A stretch of 64,000 nt of DNA from Bubalus kerabau (taxonomy: Eukaryota; Chordata; Mammalia; Artiodactyla; Bovidae): NCBI RefSeq assembly GCF_029407905.1, contig NC_073628.1, positions 50,055,501 to 50,119,500 of the forward strand, written 5' to 3'. Numbering within the stretch: position 1 is the stretch's first letter; each line of letters opens with the position of its first letter. The notes under the pieces were generated by a model, which did not search any database, was not told the DNA's origin, and was given only the letters and a program-made list of their open reading frames with translations. A program made the position numbers and the translations under genes. Below are positions 63,996 to 64,000 of the stretch, one piece after another.

Positions 63996-64000
63996 GCCAT

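Overview
The window is nuclear DNA of a ruminant, almost certainly a bovid (cattle, sheep, goat or a close relative). The evidence is its repeats: many Bov-tA and BOVA2 SINEs (a tRNA-like head joined to a BovB 3' tail), CHR-type tRNA-Glu SINEs, RTE-class BovB LINEs and artiodactyl L1 copies, over an older layer of MIR, L2, MER5A and MLT1 remnants. Which bovid it is cannot be told from the sequence alone.

I see no convincing host protein-coding exon, tRNA, rRNA, CRISPR array or promoter. The longer open frames are explained by transposons (the L1 ORF2 remnant at 37335-38598, BovB reverse transcriptase remnants at 2985-3453 and 55497-56165) or by a 27-bp tandem repeat whose period is a multiple of three. 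The window is best read as intergenic or intronic DNA; short exons in the repeat-poor blocks cannot be excluded without transcript data.

Layout. 1-6.3 kb: BovB with an oppositely oriented copy of its own 3' tail, plus SINEs. 6.9-8.2 kb: an MLT1 element apparently split by a probable solo LTR that itself holds a CHR SINE. 8.2-20.6 kb: Bov-tA/BOVA2 copies and three BovB 3' fragments in ordinary sequence. 20.6-23.6 kb: the most unusual object, a CHR SINE with recognisable target-site duplications whose interior has grown into about 100 units (2.7 kb) of a 27-bp minisatellite with higher-order structure. 24-36.4 kb: SINEs, L1 and BovB fragments, MER5A, and a perfect 21-bp hairpin at 35122-35170. 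37.3-39.0 kb: a young 5'-truncated L1 with poly-A tail. 40.7 kb: an 85-bp TA tract. 41.4-42.4 kb: an internally deleted BovB ending in a CT/CA microsatellite. 43-47.1 kb: a nest of L1s and SINEs. 48.4-49.8 kb: an inverted L1 and a MIR split by a CHR SINE. 49.8-52.4 kb and 61.8-64 kb: the longest repeat-poor blocks. 52.4-61.8 kb: more SINEs, BovB and L1 fragments.

None of the elements is autonomous: no BovB or L1 copy keeps an endonuclease domain, and all ORFs are truncated or frameshifted. Bov-tA/BOVA2 SINEs share the BovB 3' tail and are thought to be moved by BovB machinery, so these families are functionally linked even though all copies here are relics.
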